From the NCBI GenBank assembly GCA_017531225.1, contig JAFXLL010000007.1, positions 62,001 to 126,000 on the forward strand: a stretch of DNA of 64,000 bases. The letters are read 5' to 3'. Every line of letters begins with the position of its first letter. Position 1 is the first letter of the stretch. Origin of the DNA: Bacteroidales bacterium (lineage in GTDB: Bacteria; Bacteroidota; Bacteroidia; Bacteroidales; F082). A program made the translations under genes and the position numbers. The notes under the pieces were generated by a model. The model was given only the letters and a program-made list of their open reading frames with translations, searched no databases and was not told the origin of the DNA. Below are positions 43,881 through 53,800 of the stretch, piece by piece.

Positions 43881-44476
43881 TCGCCATGGCAAAGAAAGAA
43901 TCCTCACTTAAAAACATGCTGGTCGCCCTGTTCGTCATTACGGCGGTATCAGGCGGACTGCTCGGCCTCGTCTATGGCATGACCAAAGACGCCATCGCTG
44001 AGGTGGATCTGAAGAAGAACCAAGCCGCCATTGAGGCGGTGCTCAACACCGGCACTCCCATCGAGCGTATCGAGGAAGCTGTTGTAGGCGAATTGCCTTG
44101 CAACTTGGCTTACGACGCTGAGGGCAACCTTCTCGGCGCTGCCGTCAAGACCTACTCGAACACGGGCTTCAACGGCCGCATCGAACTGATGGTCGGCATC
44201 TTGGCCGACGGCACCATTAACGCCGTTTCGGTACTATCACAAAGCGAGACCCCTGGCTTGGGTGCCAACATGGTTCAGCCTAAGTTCAAGGATCAGTTCA
44301 ACGGCAAGAACCCCGCATCATTCAACCTAAAAGTCAAGAAGGACGGCGGCGACGTGGATGCCATCACGGCAGCCACCATCAGCTCACGCGCCTTCACTGG
44401 TGCCGTGAAGCTCGCCTGCGACAGCTTCGAGGCACATAAAAGCGAATTCATGAAAGGAGGAAATGACAATGAGTAA
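43877..44476 (+). CDS. rnfG: Rnf complex subunit G (FMN-binding)
   Basis: 199 residues from ATG 43877 (ATG 43886 also possible). One N-terminal membrane span, then a periplasmic FMN-binding domain with QSETPGLGANMVQPKFKDQF and the flavinylation motif DAITAATISSRAFTGAV (FMN on Thr). Passes electrons between membrane subunits. Its end contains AAAGGAGG, which serves as ribosome-binding site for rnfE. Confidence 0.95.
   Translation: MIAMAKKESSLKNMLVALFVITAVSGGLLGLVYGMTKDAIAEVDLKKNQAAIEAVLNTGTPIERIEEAVVGELPCNLAYDAEGNLLGAAVKTYSNTGFNGRIELMVGILADGTINAVSVLSQSETPGLGANMVQPKFKDQFNGKNPASFNLKVKKDGGDVDAITAATISSRAFTGAVKLACDSFEAHKSEFMKGGNDNE
44455..44460 (+). promoter_or_regulatory. Strong Shine-Dalgarno site for rnfE
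   Basis: AGGAGG inside the 3' end of rnfG; 8 bases before ATG 44469 but only 2 before ATG 44463, so it decides for the 44469 start. Strong SD sites are rare in this window. Confidence 0.65.
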
Positions 44477-45062
44477 CAACTTGCAAACCTTCACCAAGGG
44501 TCTCATCAAAGAGAACCCCATCCTGGTGCTCCTTTTGGGCTGCTGCCCGACCTTGGCAACGACAACCAGCGCCATCAACGGTATGTCGATGGGCTTAGCC
44601 ACCACCTTTGTGCTCATCATGTCGAACCTGGTGATCTCCCTCTTGAAGGGCTTCATCCCCGACAAGGTGCGTATCCCTTGCTTCATCGTCGTCATCGCCT
44701 CGTTCGTGACTATCGTTCAGTTGGTGATGCAGGCCTATGTGCCTGATATCTATGAGACCCTCGGTCTGTTCATCCCCCTCATCGTGGTGAACTGCATCGT
44801 GTTGGGTCGCGCTGAGGCTTTCGCCTCCAAGAACCCCGTGTTCCCGTCCATCCTCGACGGTGCTGGCATGGGATTGGGCTTCACCTTGGCCCTCACCGTG
44901 TTGGGTTGCATCCGCGAGTTCCTGGGCAGCGGCTCCATCTTCGGAATGGGCATCCTGCCTGAGACGGCCAACATCCTGGTGTTCATCCTGCCTCCAGGCG
45001 CTTTCATCTGCCTCGGTTTCGTCATTGCTATTGTCAACAAACTCAAAAAAGAAAGTCACTAA
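44469..45062 (+). CDS. rnfE: Rnf complex subunit E (membrane)
   Basis: 197 residues from ATG 44469. Six membrane spans; NPILVLLLGCCPTLATTTSA has the conserved Cys that helps ligate the intramembrane [2Fe-2S] cluster with RnfA, and IVVNCIVLGRAEAFASKNP contains the second cluster cysteine. It pairs with RnfA as inverted homologues in the ion channel core. The rnfA ATG follows after 3 bp. Confidence 0.95.
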   Translation: MSNNLQTFTKGLIKENPILVLLLGCCPTLATTTSAINGMSMGLATTFVLIMSNLVISLLKGFIPDKVRIPCFIVVIASFVTIVQLVMQAYVPDIYETLGLFIPLIVVNCIVLGRAEAFASKNPVFPSILDGAGMGLGFTLALTVLGCIREFLGSGSIFGMGILPETANILVFILPPGAFICLGFVIAIVNKLKKESH

Positions 45063-45065
45063 GCC

Positions 45066-45665
45066 ATGAAATACCTCATCATTATCTTATCGACCATCTT
45101 GGTCAACAATGTGATCTTCAGCCAATTCCTTGGCATTTGCCCCTTCTTGGGCACTTCTAAGAAGACCTCGACTGCTTTGGGTATGGGCGCCGCCGTCATC
45201 TTCGTGCTGACTTTGGCCACCCTCGTGACTTGGCTGACGAACCAATACATCCTGATTCCCTTGAATCTGACCTTCTTACAGACTATTGCCTTCATCCTCA
45301 TCATCGCCGCTTTGGTACAGATGGTGGAGATCATCCTGAAGAAAATCAGTCCATCGCTCTACACCGCCCTCGGCGTGTTCCTGCCTTTGATCACTACCAA
45401 CTGCGCCGTGTTGGGTGTTTCGTTGACTGTGGTCACCAAGGAGTTCAACTATGGCGGCGTGGCCCACATGCTGAGCCTCGGCGAGTCCGTCGTTTACGCT
45501 GTGGGTATCGCTCTCGGCTTCGCCATGGCCTTGGTCATCTTCGCCGGCATCCGTGAGCACATCGACCTGATGGAGCCTCCCAAGGGTATGAAAGGCACCC
45601 CTATCGCCTTGATCACCGCTGGAATCCTGGCCTTGGCCTTCATGGGATTCACGGGAATCGTGTAA
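45066..45665 (+). CDS. rnfA: Rnf complex subunit A (membrane)
   Basis: 199 residues, six membrane spans. VNNVIFSQFLGICPFLGTSK and PLITTNCAVLGVSL carry the two cysteines matching those in RnfE. Last gene of the operon; an intrinsic terminator follows at 45698. With B, C, D, G and E all present the complex is complete and should couple ferredoxin oxidation by NAD to Na+ or H+ export. Confidence 0.95.
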   Translation: MKYLIIILSTILVNNVIFSQFLGICPFLGTSKKTSTALGMGAAVIFVLTLATLVTWLTNQYILIPLNLTFLQTIAFILIIAALVQMVEIILKKISPSLYTALGVFLPLITTNCAVLGVSLTVVTKEFNYGGVAHMLSLGESVVYAVGIALGFAMALVIFAGIREHIDLMEPPKGMKGTPIALITAGILALAFMGFTGIV

Positions 45666-45680
45666 AGTTAATAATTAAGA

Positions 45681-45692
45681 GATAAAAGTTAA
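45681..45692 (+). repeat. Copy of the GATAAAAGTTAA repeat
   Basis: Identical to the 12-mers at 15951 and 15979; lies between the rnfA stop and the terminator. Confidence 0.45.
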
Positions 45693-45697
45693 GAATT

Positions 45698-45730
45698 GAG
45701 GTTGACTGTAAAAGTCAACCTCTTTTTTTT
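45698..45730 (+). terminator. Intrinsic terminator of the rnf operon
   Basis: GAGGTTGACT (45698-45707), 5-base loop, AGTCAACCTC (45713-45722), then eight T. Confidence 0.9.
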
Positions 45731-45771
45731 CACCTAATTAAAAAAAAGCCTAAAAATTCCAATAAAAGATG

Positions 45772-45779
45772 TATATTTG
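45772..45779 (+). promoter_or_regulatory. -7 box for the T9SS-cargo locus
   Basis: TATATTTG (TAnnTTTG), 27 bp before the ATG at 45807. Confidence 0.5.
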
Positions 45780-45806
45780 GCGTTTGTAATTTTAATTGGA
45801 ACAACT

Positions 45807-48800
45807 ATGAAACGTCATTTTATAAATACATTGGTGATTGTCCTGATTTTACTGGCCATCCCGAACACCCAATACGGACAGGAAGTCAAAAACCACTCCA
45901 TTAAACTTGAGCTTGAGAAAATTGTCAATCCTGATTATCGTTATTGCATGTTGGCTTATATCGTCAACGATTCCAATTTCGATTATACGATTGATGAGGA
46001 AGACAACTCCGTACTGCTGTATTCCGCTGAGCATTGGTCAGACAGCCAATTTCAAAACTATTTTGATAAAACCTTATCAGAAATCCAAAACGAATTCAGC
46101 ACTTATGATAGTGCTGTCAAAGAAACTAGGGGAACAATGTTTTCCTCTTGGAAAGATTCATTGCCCGAGGATCTTTTTGTGCTGCTTTTCAGACTTATGT
46201 TAATGGAAAGCCCAAATTATCGCGATGGCAACCAGACTTGCGCTACCTCAGATCCTTTCTGCACCACTGATGTTGTAACATTCCACGTCGAGGCCAATCC
46301 TGGCGGTTCATGCGAAAATGGTCCCCATTATGGTTGTTTGGCACCCTACATCGACAGGCCTCCTTTCTGGTTTCACATGAAAATTGGTGTAGCTGGAGCC
46401 TTCACTATTAGAATGACAAACTCCGCCAACGTTGATATTGACTATTGCTGCTGGGGACCTTTTAATGACCCAGTCACACCATGCCCCAGCCAATTAACCC
46501 AATCAAAATATATCGACTGTGGATCATCCGGCTCAGCCAATGAAGAATGCGACATCCCTTCCTCTGCTCAGGTAGGACAGTATTACATCATGGTAATCAC
46601 CAAGTACAATCAATCTACCGCTACCAACATTACCTTCCAGAAAAAGGCCAACAGCGGTCCTGGTGAAACCGACTGCGGCATCCTGCCCCCATTGGTAGAT
46701 AACGACGGTCCTTTCTGCGTGGGTGACCCCATCCACCTGACAGCTAACGGACAAGCCGGAGCTTCATACTCCTGGTCTGGACCGAACGGTTACACCTCCA
46801 ACCAACAGAACCCCACCATTAACAATTGCAACTTATCGCACACTGGATCGTACACTTGCACCATTACACTTGGCAACCAATCCAACAACGCCAGCACTGA
46901 AGTAGCAGTTTATGCTAAACCCACGGCCAACTTCACAGCCACTTCAGTGTGTAAAGGTGAGCCCACACAATTCACCAGCACCTCCACCACTAACCCTTCT
47001 GGGCAAAACATCACGAGCTATTTGTGGGACTTCGGCGATGGTCAAACTTCAACCCAACAGGACCCCACCCACACCTATACCGAGGCAGGCAATAAGACCG
47101 TTACCCTCACCGTGGGCGTCGGCCATGGCACTTGCACCAGCTCCAAGACACAGACCGTCACCGTTAATGCCGTTCCTGTGGCTAATGCCGGCAACGACCA
47201 AACCATCATTTACGGCGCCACGGCACAACTCAGCGGCTCAGGAGGCAACGGCAGTTTCAACTACCATTGGGAACCCGCCAACCTCGTGGTCAACCCCAAT
47301 GCACAAAACACCCAAACCGTCGGCCTTTCCGCATCGCAAACATTCACGCTGACTGTTACCAATCCTCAAGGCAACTGCTCTGACACCGATGATGTGACCA
47401 TTAGCATTGAAGGCAGCAACATGACATTGTCACCTAACGCCAACCCATCCACTATCTGCGAAGGCAGCTCAACCACCCTTAACGCACATGCAGTCGGAGG
47501 CTCTGGTAACTTCACTTACAACTGGTCACCTTCCACTGGACTCAACTCCACCACCATCGCCACCCCAACGGCATCACCCACCACCACCACCACTTATACC
47601 TGCACGGCATCTGACGGATACACCACTTTGTCAGGTACCGTAACCATCACCGTCAACCATCCTGAGTATTCTGAAGAAACAGCTTACACCTGCCCCGATG
47701 AACCTTACCAATGGAACGGCCAATACTACACTGGTGAGGGTGATTACCTGTACGAAACAACAACCGCACAAGGATGCTACAAGGCCATCACCCTGCATCT
47801 GCATTATTATCCCACCTACGCCGAAGGATCCGTCACCTACGCTTCCATCTGCCATGGCGACAGCTACCCATTCCACGGACAGTCATACAACACCACAGGA
47901 CGGTATTCCCACACATTGGAGACCGTTCACGGATGCGATAGCATCGTGTGGCTTGACCTCACGGTATACCCCGACAATGGCGTGACCGAGCACCCCTGGA
48001 CAACATGCGAAGCTGATCTTCCTTACCAATTCAACGGAGTGTATTTCAACCAAGCGGTTGACACCATATTCACCATGCAGGACATGTACGGCTGCGACAG
48101 CCTTGTAAGATTCGTCCTGACCATCAACGAATACACCATCCTTCCAACGGAGAAGCACTATCTCTGTTATGATGGAGACACTCCTCCTCCATTCACATGG
48201 AGCGCAAATGGCCAGACCTACGAAGGCGAGATGATCGTTCAAACGGATATCCTTCCCTACGGCAACTGCCAAGGCATCTACAGCCTCGAGGTTCACCAAC
48301 TCAAGACACCCACAGTGGTTCAGGAAACCGTCACTGATTGCGACAGCTATGAATGGATTGTTGAAGGCGTAACCGTTGGGAACTATACCACATCAGGCGA
48401 TTATCATTATTCCATTCCGATATATTACGACAGCAACGATCCATCAACCCGTTTTGATTGCGACCGTGAGTTCGTACTGCATCTCACCGTGAATTATTCC
48501 GACCAAGGTAGCGACATGATCTCAAGCCAATGTGATTCTGTGCCTTTCACCTGGTTTGGACAAACTAACTGGTATAGCGAAAACGGAGTTTATGAGTTTA
48601 ACAACGGCCTTACCACTCTTGGTTGCGATAGTACATTTATCCTGAGGATTGAGGATATGAAGTACACCCCGATACCATTGATTGTTTGTACCGACAACGG
48701 CATTGCCTATCCCCATTATCCAATCACCGCCACTGAGTTCAACGTCAACCGCTACACCTATGCCGTTACCGATCCTCATACCACTGACACCTACACTGTT

Positions 48801-49244
48801 GAATGGAGCATATCCAAGGACACTTGGCCCATCAGACCCCAAGGCCTTACTTGCGAAGTGTATGCGATGGATTGGTCCACCGATACCGTATGGCTCAACT
48901 GCAAGGTGAAGAATATTTGCGAATCTGTCGGCATCGAAACATCTTACTATCTCATTCCTTCCTTCTATGGCGTACAAGAGCAAGAGTATTATCCCGCTTC
49001 GGTGAGCATCTTCCCGAACCCCAACAATGGACAAATGCAGATGCGATTCGAAAATATGGAAGGCAAACTCAGCATCAAGGTCTTCGGCTCAACTGGAGTT
49101 CTGGCTGATAGTTTCGAGATTACCACAAAGCAAGCCGGAGAAACCTACAACTACTCCATGAAGCGCTTAAACAACGGCGTTTATTTCTTCGTCATCACTG
49201 ACGGCAAACGTAGCATTACCAAAAAAGTCGTCATCATCAACTAA
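45807..49244 (+). CDS. Large T9SS-secreted adhesin with PKD domain and GCDS repeats
   Basis: 1145 residues from ATG 45807 (signal peptide VIVLILLAIPNTQYGQ). Order: N-terminal domain with DIDYCCWGPFNDP and IPSSAQVGQYYIMV, a common start module of Bacteroidota adhesins (about residues 130-290); an Ig-like segment (SYSWSGPNGYTS); a PKD domain with ITSYLWDFGDGQTS (about 375-450); two more Ig/PKD-like modules; six Cys-containing repeats ending in GCDS or similar (about 620-950); and a C-terminal T9SS sorting domain, SIFPNPNNGQMQMRFENMEG to KKVVIIN. Surface anchored, probably binding. Followed 5 bp later by the lipoprotein gene. Confidence 0.85.
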   Translation: MKRHFINTLVIVLILLAIPNTQYGQEVKNHSIKLELEKIVNPDYRYCMLAYIVNDSNFDYTIDEEDNSVLLYSAEHWSDSQFQNYFDKTLSEIQNEFSTYDSAVKETRGTMFSSWKDSLPEDLFVLLFRLMLMESPNYRDGNQTCATSDPFCTTDVVTFHVEANPGGSCENGPHYGCLAPYIDRPPFWFHMKIGVAGAFTIRMTNSANVDIDYCCWGPFNDPVTPCPSQLTQSKYIDCGSSGSANEECDIPSSAQVGQYYIMVITKYNQSTATNITFQKKANSGPGETDCGILPPLVDNDGPFCVGDPIHLTANGQAGASYSWSGPNGYTSNQQNPTINNCNLSHTGSYTCTITLGNQSNNASTEVAVYAKPTANFTATSVCKGEPTQFTSTSTTNPSGQNITSYLWDFGDGQTSTQQDPTHTYTEAGNKTVTLTVGVGHGTCTSSKTQTVTVNAVPVANAGNDQTIIYGATAQLSGSGGNGSFNYHWEPANLVVNPNAQNTQTVGLSASQTFTLTVTNPQGNCSDTDDVTISIEGSNMTLSPNANPSTICEGSSTTLNAHAVGGSGNFTYNWSPSTGLNSTTIATPTASPTTTTTYTCTASDGYTTLSGTVTITVNHPEYSEETAYTCPDEPYQWNGQYYTGEGDYLYETTTAQGCYKAITLHLHYYPTYAEGSVTYASICHGDSYPFHGQSYNTTGRYSHTLETVHGCDSIVWLDLTVYPDNGVTEHPWTTCEADLPYQFNGVYFNQAVDTIFTMQDMYGCDSLVRFVLTINEYTILPTEKHYLCYDGDTPPPFTWSANGQTYEGEMIVQTDILPYGNCQGIYSLEVHQLKTPTVVQETVTDCDSYEWIVEGVTVGNYTTSGDYHYSIPIYYDSNDPSTRFDCDREFVLHLTVNYSDQGSDMISSQCDSVPFTWFGQTNWYSENGVYEFNNGLTTLGCDSTFILRIEDMKYTPIPLIVCTDNGIAYPHYPITATEFNVNRYTYAVTDPHTTDTYTVEWSISKDTWPIRPQGLTCEVYAMDWSTDTVWLNCKVKNICESVGIETSYYLIPSFYGVQEQEYYPASVSIFPNPNNGQMQMRFENMEGKLSIKVFGSTGVLADSFEITTKQAGETYNYSMKRLNNGVYFFVITDGKRSITKKVVIIN

Positions 49245-49249
49245 TCACC

Positions 49250-50008
49250 ATGATCTCCCGAATACTCAAAATAGCTTCTCTTTCGTTTTTGATCTTTGCG
49301 GCCATTTCGTGCCAAAAAGACAATGTTGAGCCATTGGACTATTCGGTTCAGGTGATTCCTGACATCGCCACCATCTTTAAAGATCATTACGACCTGATCG
49401 AAGCAATGTATGATCTGGATCAGTTACACTTCGGCGACAACCCGCCAAAGCTCTATGCTGTCGACACCACCAACGGGCACCAGGATACCTTGGGATTCTG
49501 TAGTAGCCATTTGTCATTGAAGACATTCATCAAATCGGACTCGACGAGTACTTTCCCTGCTCCTACCGTCATTTTCTACACTTATCAATTCCTCATTAAC
49601 GACCAGCATAAAGGCGTTTCCTCCTTGTATTTCAGAAGTCCCAAACTTGAAGAAGGTCCCGAAAACCATTTCATCGAGACGGCTACATGCCTTGACTCCG
49701 TTTTCATCATGGGAGAAAAGCCTTACTTCACTGCCTATTATTATCAGGATATCAAAACCGACAAAGTCATTTATGGCAGCACCTTCCCTGACCCAGGGCC
49801 CAAACAGGCTGTCATCCTTTCAGGAAAGATCACCGATAATGGTATTGAAGACTTTTATATTGGGGTCAAGATTTGTGGCTTCAGCAACCTGGAAGGAAGC
49901 GGATTTACTCCTGGTTTTAGTGGCTTAAATATCGGCGATATTGAAGTTTACTATAAGGACTTTATGCCATTCACGTATTGGGATCCAAACCAAACCAACA
50001 ACGACTGA
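49250..50008 (+). CDS. Lipoprotein of unknown function
   Basis: 252 residues. Lipoprotein signal ASLSFLIFAAISC with Cys at about residue 21. The rest is beta-rich with no motif I recognise (SSLYFRSPKLEEG, DNGIEDFYIGVKICGF). It sits between the adhesin (5 bp gap) and the PorT-like barrel (1 bp gap, TGAGATG), so it is part of one unit and may be an outer-membrane partner of either. Confidence 0.65.
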   Translation: MISRILKIASLSFLIFAAISCQKDNVEPLDYSVQVIPDIATIFKDHYDLIEAMYDLDQLHFGDNPPKLYAVDTTNGHQDTLGFCSSHLSLKTFIKSDSTSTFPAPTVIFYTYQFLINDQHKGVSSLYFRSPKLEEGPENHFIETATCLDSVFIMGEKPYFTAYYYQDIKTDKVIYGSTFPDPGPKQAVILSGKITDNGIEDFYIGVKICGFSNLEGSGFTPGFSGLNIGDIEVYYKDFMPFTYWDPNQTNND

Positions 50009-50009
50009 G

Positions 50010-50852
50010 ATGAGAAAGGTTTTTCGTTACATATTGATCCTTGTTTTGATTCAACTCGGCGTTGAAGCGACGGCACAATTCAAGAAACCTTTGTCGGGGC
50101 CCAAGAAGCAATCGGACGAGGCCATGTTCAATATTGGAATCATCGCTGGTCCAAGCATCACCCAATGGCATCATTTCAATGTGACTGAAGCCGAGAAATG
50201 GTATCTGAAGGATTACACCTCAAAACTGCAGCTGGCCTACACAGGTGGACTTTATTTTGAAGCCATCCTAAGCAAACATTTGTCGGTAGGCGTCAATGTC
50301 CTTTATACCCAGCATAACATCAGCATGCAGTACATCAACGAGCATTTCGCTCACAGTTGGAATAATGGGGTTCAGTATTCCAAACGTACATACGACATCA
50401 CGGCTAATTACCAAACCGTTTCCGCGACCTTGCCTTTGACCTATTATTTCTTAAATGTCAAGGATCCCATCAGGCCGTATCTCTACATCGCGCCTCGTTT
50501 CTCCTACATCATTAACGGAAAACTCACCCAAAACGTTAAAGATTACATACAGAGTTCATCCGGTCAGACTGTAATCGACACGACGGGCCAGATTGCTCCC
50601 AATAACCATGTCAATTTCAACGTAGGGGCCACTATTGGAGCCGGCGTCCAATTCCGCATCAATACGGCTTATTATTATTTCCTAATCAAGACGGAAGCTT
50701 TTGCCAACTGGAATTTCCTGAACACTTTCTCAGAAAAACAACTCGAAAACGAGTTCAATAACAAGCGTCAGGATGCCGAAGCCGCAGCAACCATCACCTT
50801 TATCTTCCCGCTGAAGAAGAGTCTGAAGGACGCTTGTTACCTCACACGATGA
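50010..50852 (+). CDS. PorT-family outer-membrane beta-barrel protein
   Basis: 280 residues from ATG 50010, with signal peptide (YILILVLIQLGVEATAQF). After a short linker the sequence alternates in a barrel pattern: NIGIIAGPSITQWHHF, LAYTGGLYFEAILSKHLSVG, VSATLPLTYYFLN, YLYIAPRFSYIING, VGATIGAGVQFRI, as in the outer-membrane protein beta-barrel/PorT group. It probably forms an 8-stranded barrel in the outer membrane. It is not the dedicated T9SS PorT by context alone. Confidence 0.75.
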   Translation: MRKVFRYILILVLIQLGVEATAQFKKPLSGPKKQSDEAMFNIGIIAGPSITQWHHFNVTEAEKWYLKDYTSKLQLAYTGGLYFEAILSKHLSVGVNVLYTQHNISMQYINEHFAHSWNNGVQYSKRTYDITANYQTVSATLPLTYYFLNVKDPIRPYLYIAPRFSYIINGKLTQNVKDYIQSSSGQTVIDTTGQIAPNNHVNFNVGATIGAGVQFRINTAYYYFLIKTEAFANWNFLNTFSEKQLENEFNNKRQDAEAAATITFIFPLKKSLKDACYLTR

Positions 50853-50892
50853 TCATCATTTTCAATACTTAATAACTCAACAAAACAAACAA

Positions 50893-53800
50893 ATGAAAAA
50901 AACATTACTTCAACTGCTCGCCATCGCTTTTTTGGTATTGACCGCCAACATGGCTGTGGCACAGACGTACACCTTCCCCGTGAGAGGAACTCAGGGTTTC
51001 ACCCTGACTCAATCCACCAGGAACGGTGCACGCGTCAACTATGAGCTGGGACAGTTCTCCTTGAGCCAGATCAACTATCGTGGCGAGGAGATGTCAGAAA
51101 TCAGCATCAACGCCATCTGCATCCCCAACGATGCTGGTCTCCCGAACCTCCCTGTGGAAAGCCGATTGATCGCCATCCCACAAGGTGCCAAGGCTCAAAT
51201 CAACGTGGTTCGCGCTGAGAAGCAGACATTCCAGAACGTGAATATTGCTCCTGCCCTTCGCCTCCAGGCTGAAGACGAGGAACCTGAGATGAATTATGAG
51301 AAGGACATGAAGGTCTACGCTAAAAACGCCTTCTATCCTGAAAATCCCTTCTCCGTGAACGAGTCGTATATCCGTGGTGTGGACGCCATCAACGTATCCA
51401 TCACTCCTTTCCAGTACAACCCTGTCACCAAGGAGTTGGTGGTGTATACCGATATCGAGCTCTCCGTCGAGTATAGCGGTGGCAACGGCCACATCGGCGA
51501 TGACCGTCTGCGTTCCCCCTACTGGGATCCCATTCTCGCCGCTGAGCTGATGAACTATGACCAGCTGCCAGTGATCGACTATGAGGCTCGTATGCAGGAC
51601 TGGATCAGAAACAACCGCGATGGTGCCGAGTACCTCATCATCATCCCGAACAATGATGCATGGGAACCATACGCACAACAGCTGAAGGAATTCCGCACCA
51701 AGCAAGGCATCATCACTGAAGTCTACCGCTTGGACGAGATTCCGGCAACCACCACGTCACAACTGAAGACCTGGTTCCACAACGCATACTCCACTTGGCA
51801 AATCGCCCCAGTGGCCGTATGTCTGTTTGGCGACCATAACACCAACATGGCTCTGGGTATTCCTGCCGAGACCACCAGCCACCCCTACAGTGGTAGCTGC
51901 ATCACCGACAACTTCTATGCTGACGCAGTAGGTAACGACAACCTGCCCGACATGGTATTCACCCGTCTGGTAGCACAAAACGAGACCGAGCTTCCAATTT
52001 TTGTCAGCAAACAGATTGAGTATGAAACCGCTCCTAACACCGACGCCTCTTTCTATAACGCTCCTATCACTGCCTTAGGATGGCAAACCGAGCGTTGGTT
52101 CCAGCTCTGCTCCGAGGTGTTCGGCGGCTATATGCGTAACCATGGCTACAACCCACAACGTATCAACTGCCTCTATCAAGGTAGCACACCAGGCAGCGTG
52201 TGGTCATCAGCACAAAACACAGCCACCGTGGTCAACTACTTCGGTCCTAACGGTCAAAACTACATTCCATCAAATCCTCAAGACATGGGCGGTTGGACCG
52301 GCGGCACCCCTGATCAAGTAGTGCAGGCTGTGAACAACGGTACCTTCTGGGTACAGCACCGCGACCACGGTCTTGACGAAGGCTGGGGCGAACCTGCTGT
52401 CCGTAACCATCATATCGATCAACTGAACAACGTCGGCAAACTGCCTTTCGTGATGTCCATTAACTGCCAGACTGGTATGTTCAACTACACTGGCTCAAAC
52501 GGCAACTGCTTCACCGAGAAATGGCTGCGCCGTACCTTCAACGGACAGAACGCTGGCGCTGTTGGCGTGCTCAGCCCCACTGAAGTCTCCTACTCATTTG
52601 TGAACGATGCCTTTGTATGGGGTGTGTACGACCTCTTCGATGGCGACTTCCTGCCCACCTATGGCCCATTTGCTGCAAACACTGGCAACTGGATGCCCGC
52701 CTTCGGTAACGTAGCTGGTAAATACTTCCTGGCCCAGAGTTCATGGCCTTACAACGCCGACTCTAAGGATATCACCTACACCATGTTCACCGCACACTGC
52801 GATGCCTTCTTGAGAATCTACACACAAGTGCCTCAGACCATGGCCGTGAATCACCAGAGTGTTCAACTGGCTGGTCTCGTCCAATTCCAAATTACAGCCC
52901 CCGAAGGCACTACCATCGCACTGACCAAAGGCGAAGGCGCGAACTTGGAGATCGTGGCCGTTGCAACAGGTACAGGATCCGTCCAAACTATCGACATCGC
53001 TCCTCAGGTTCCTCCAACAGTACTCCATCTCACTGTGACAGGTCAAAACTACCTCCGTTACGAGGCCGATATCGATGTGATTCCTGCTGACGGACCGTAC
53101 ATCATCGTCAACGAATATGAACTCAGCGACGAAGCTACACAACTCAACTTCGGTGAGAATGCTGGATTCAACATCCAGCTTAAGAACGTTGGCAACTCAA
53201 CAGCTCCTGCCGGCTCCATGACGCTTACCTCCGAATCAGAGTATGTGAGCATCACCAACGGCACCGCTGAATTCACTACCATCAACTCAAACAATACCCT
53301 CGACCTGTCAGAGGCCTTTGCTTTCACCATCTCCGACGAAGTGCCCAACAACACCCCCATCGAGTTCTTGATCACCATCTCCAGTGGTGATGACACATAC
53401 GAGAGTTATATCACCATGAAAGCTTATGCTCCTGTCTTCCAAATTGGCGACGTCACCATCACTGAGCTTGAAGGCGATGGCAACGGCCGCCTCGATCCAG
53501 GCGAGCGAGTCAGACTGAGATTCCCCGTCATGAACAAAGGTAACGCTGCCTCAAGAGAGACTAACATTGAGTTGGTGATGAACAACGTCTTCATGCAAAT
53601 CATCAGCGATCCTGTGATCACTACCAATAGTATCGGCGCCAACGGAACCATGGCTGTAGAATATGAAGTCTATGTAGGTGGCGCTCCTTCGGGTTTCGCA
53701 GCAGAATACACCTTGAATGTGGTTTCAGGCGTTTACACGGCTTCGAAAGACTTCATGTCAAAGATCGGCCTCAACGTCGAAGACTTCGAAGCTGGCGAGT

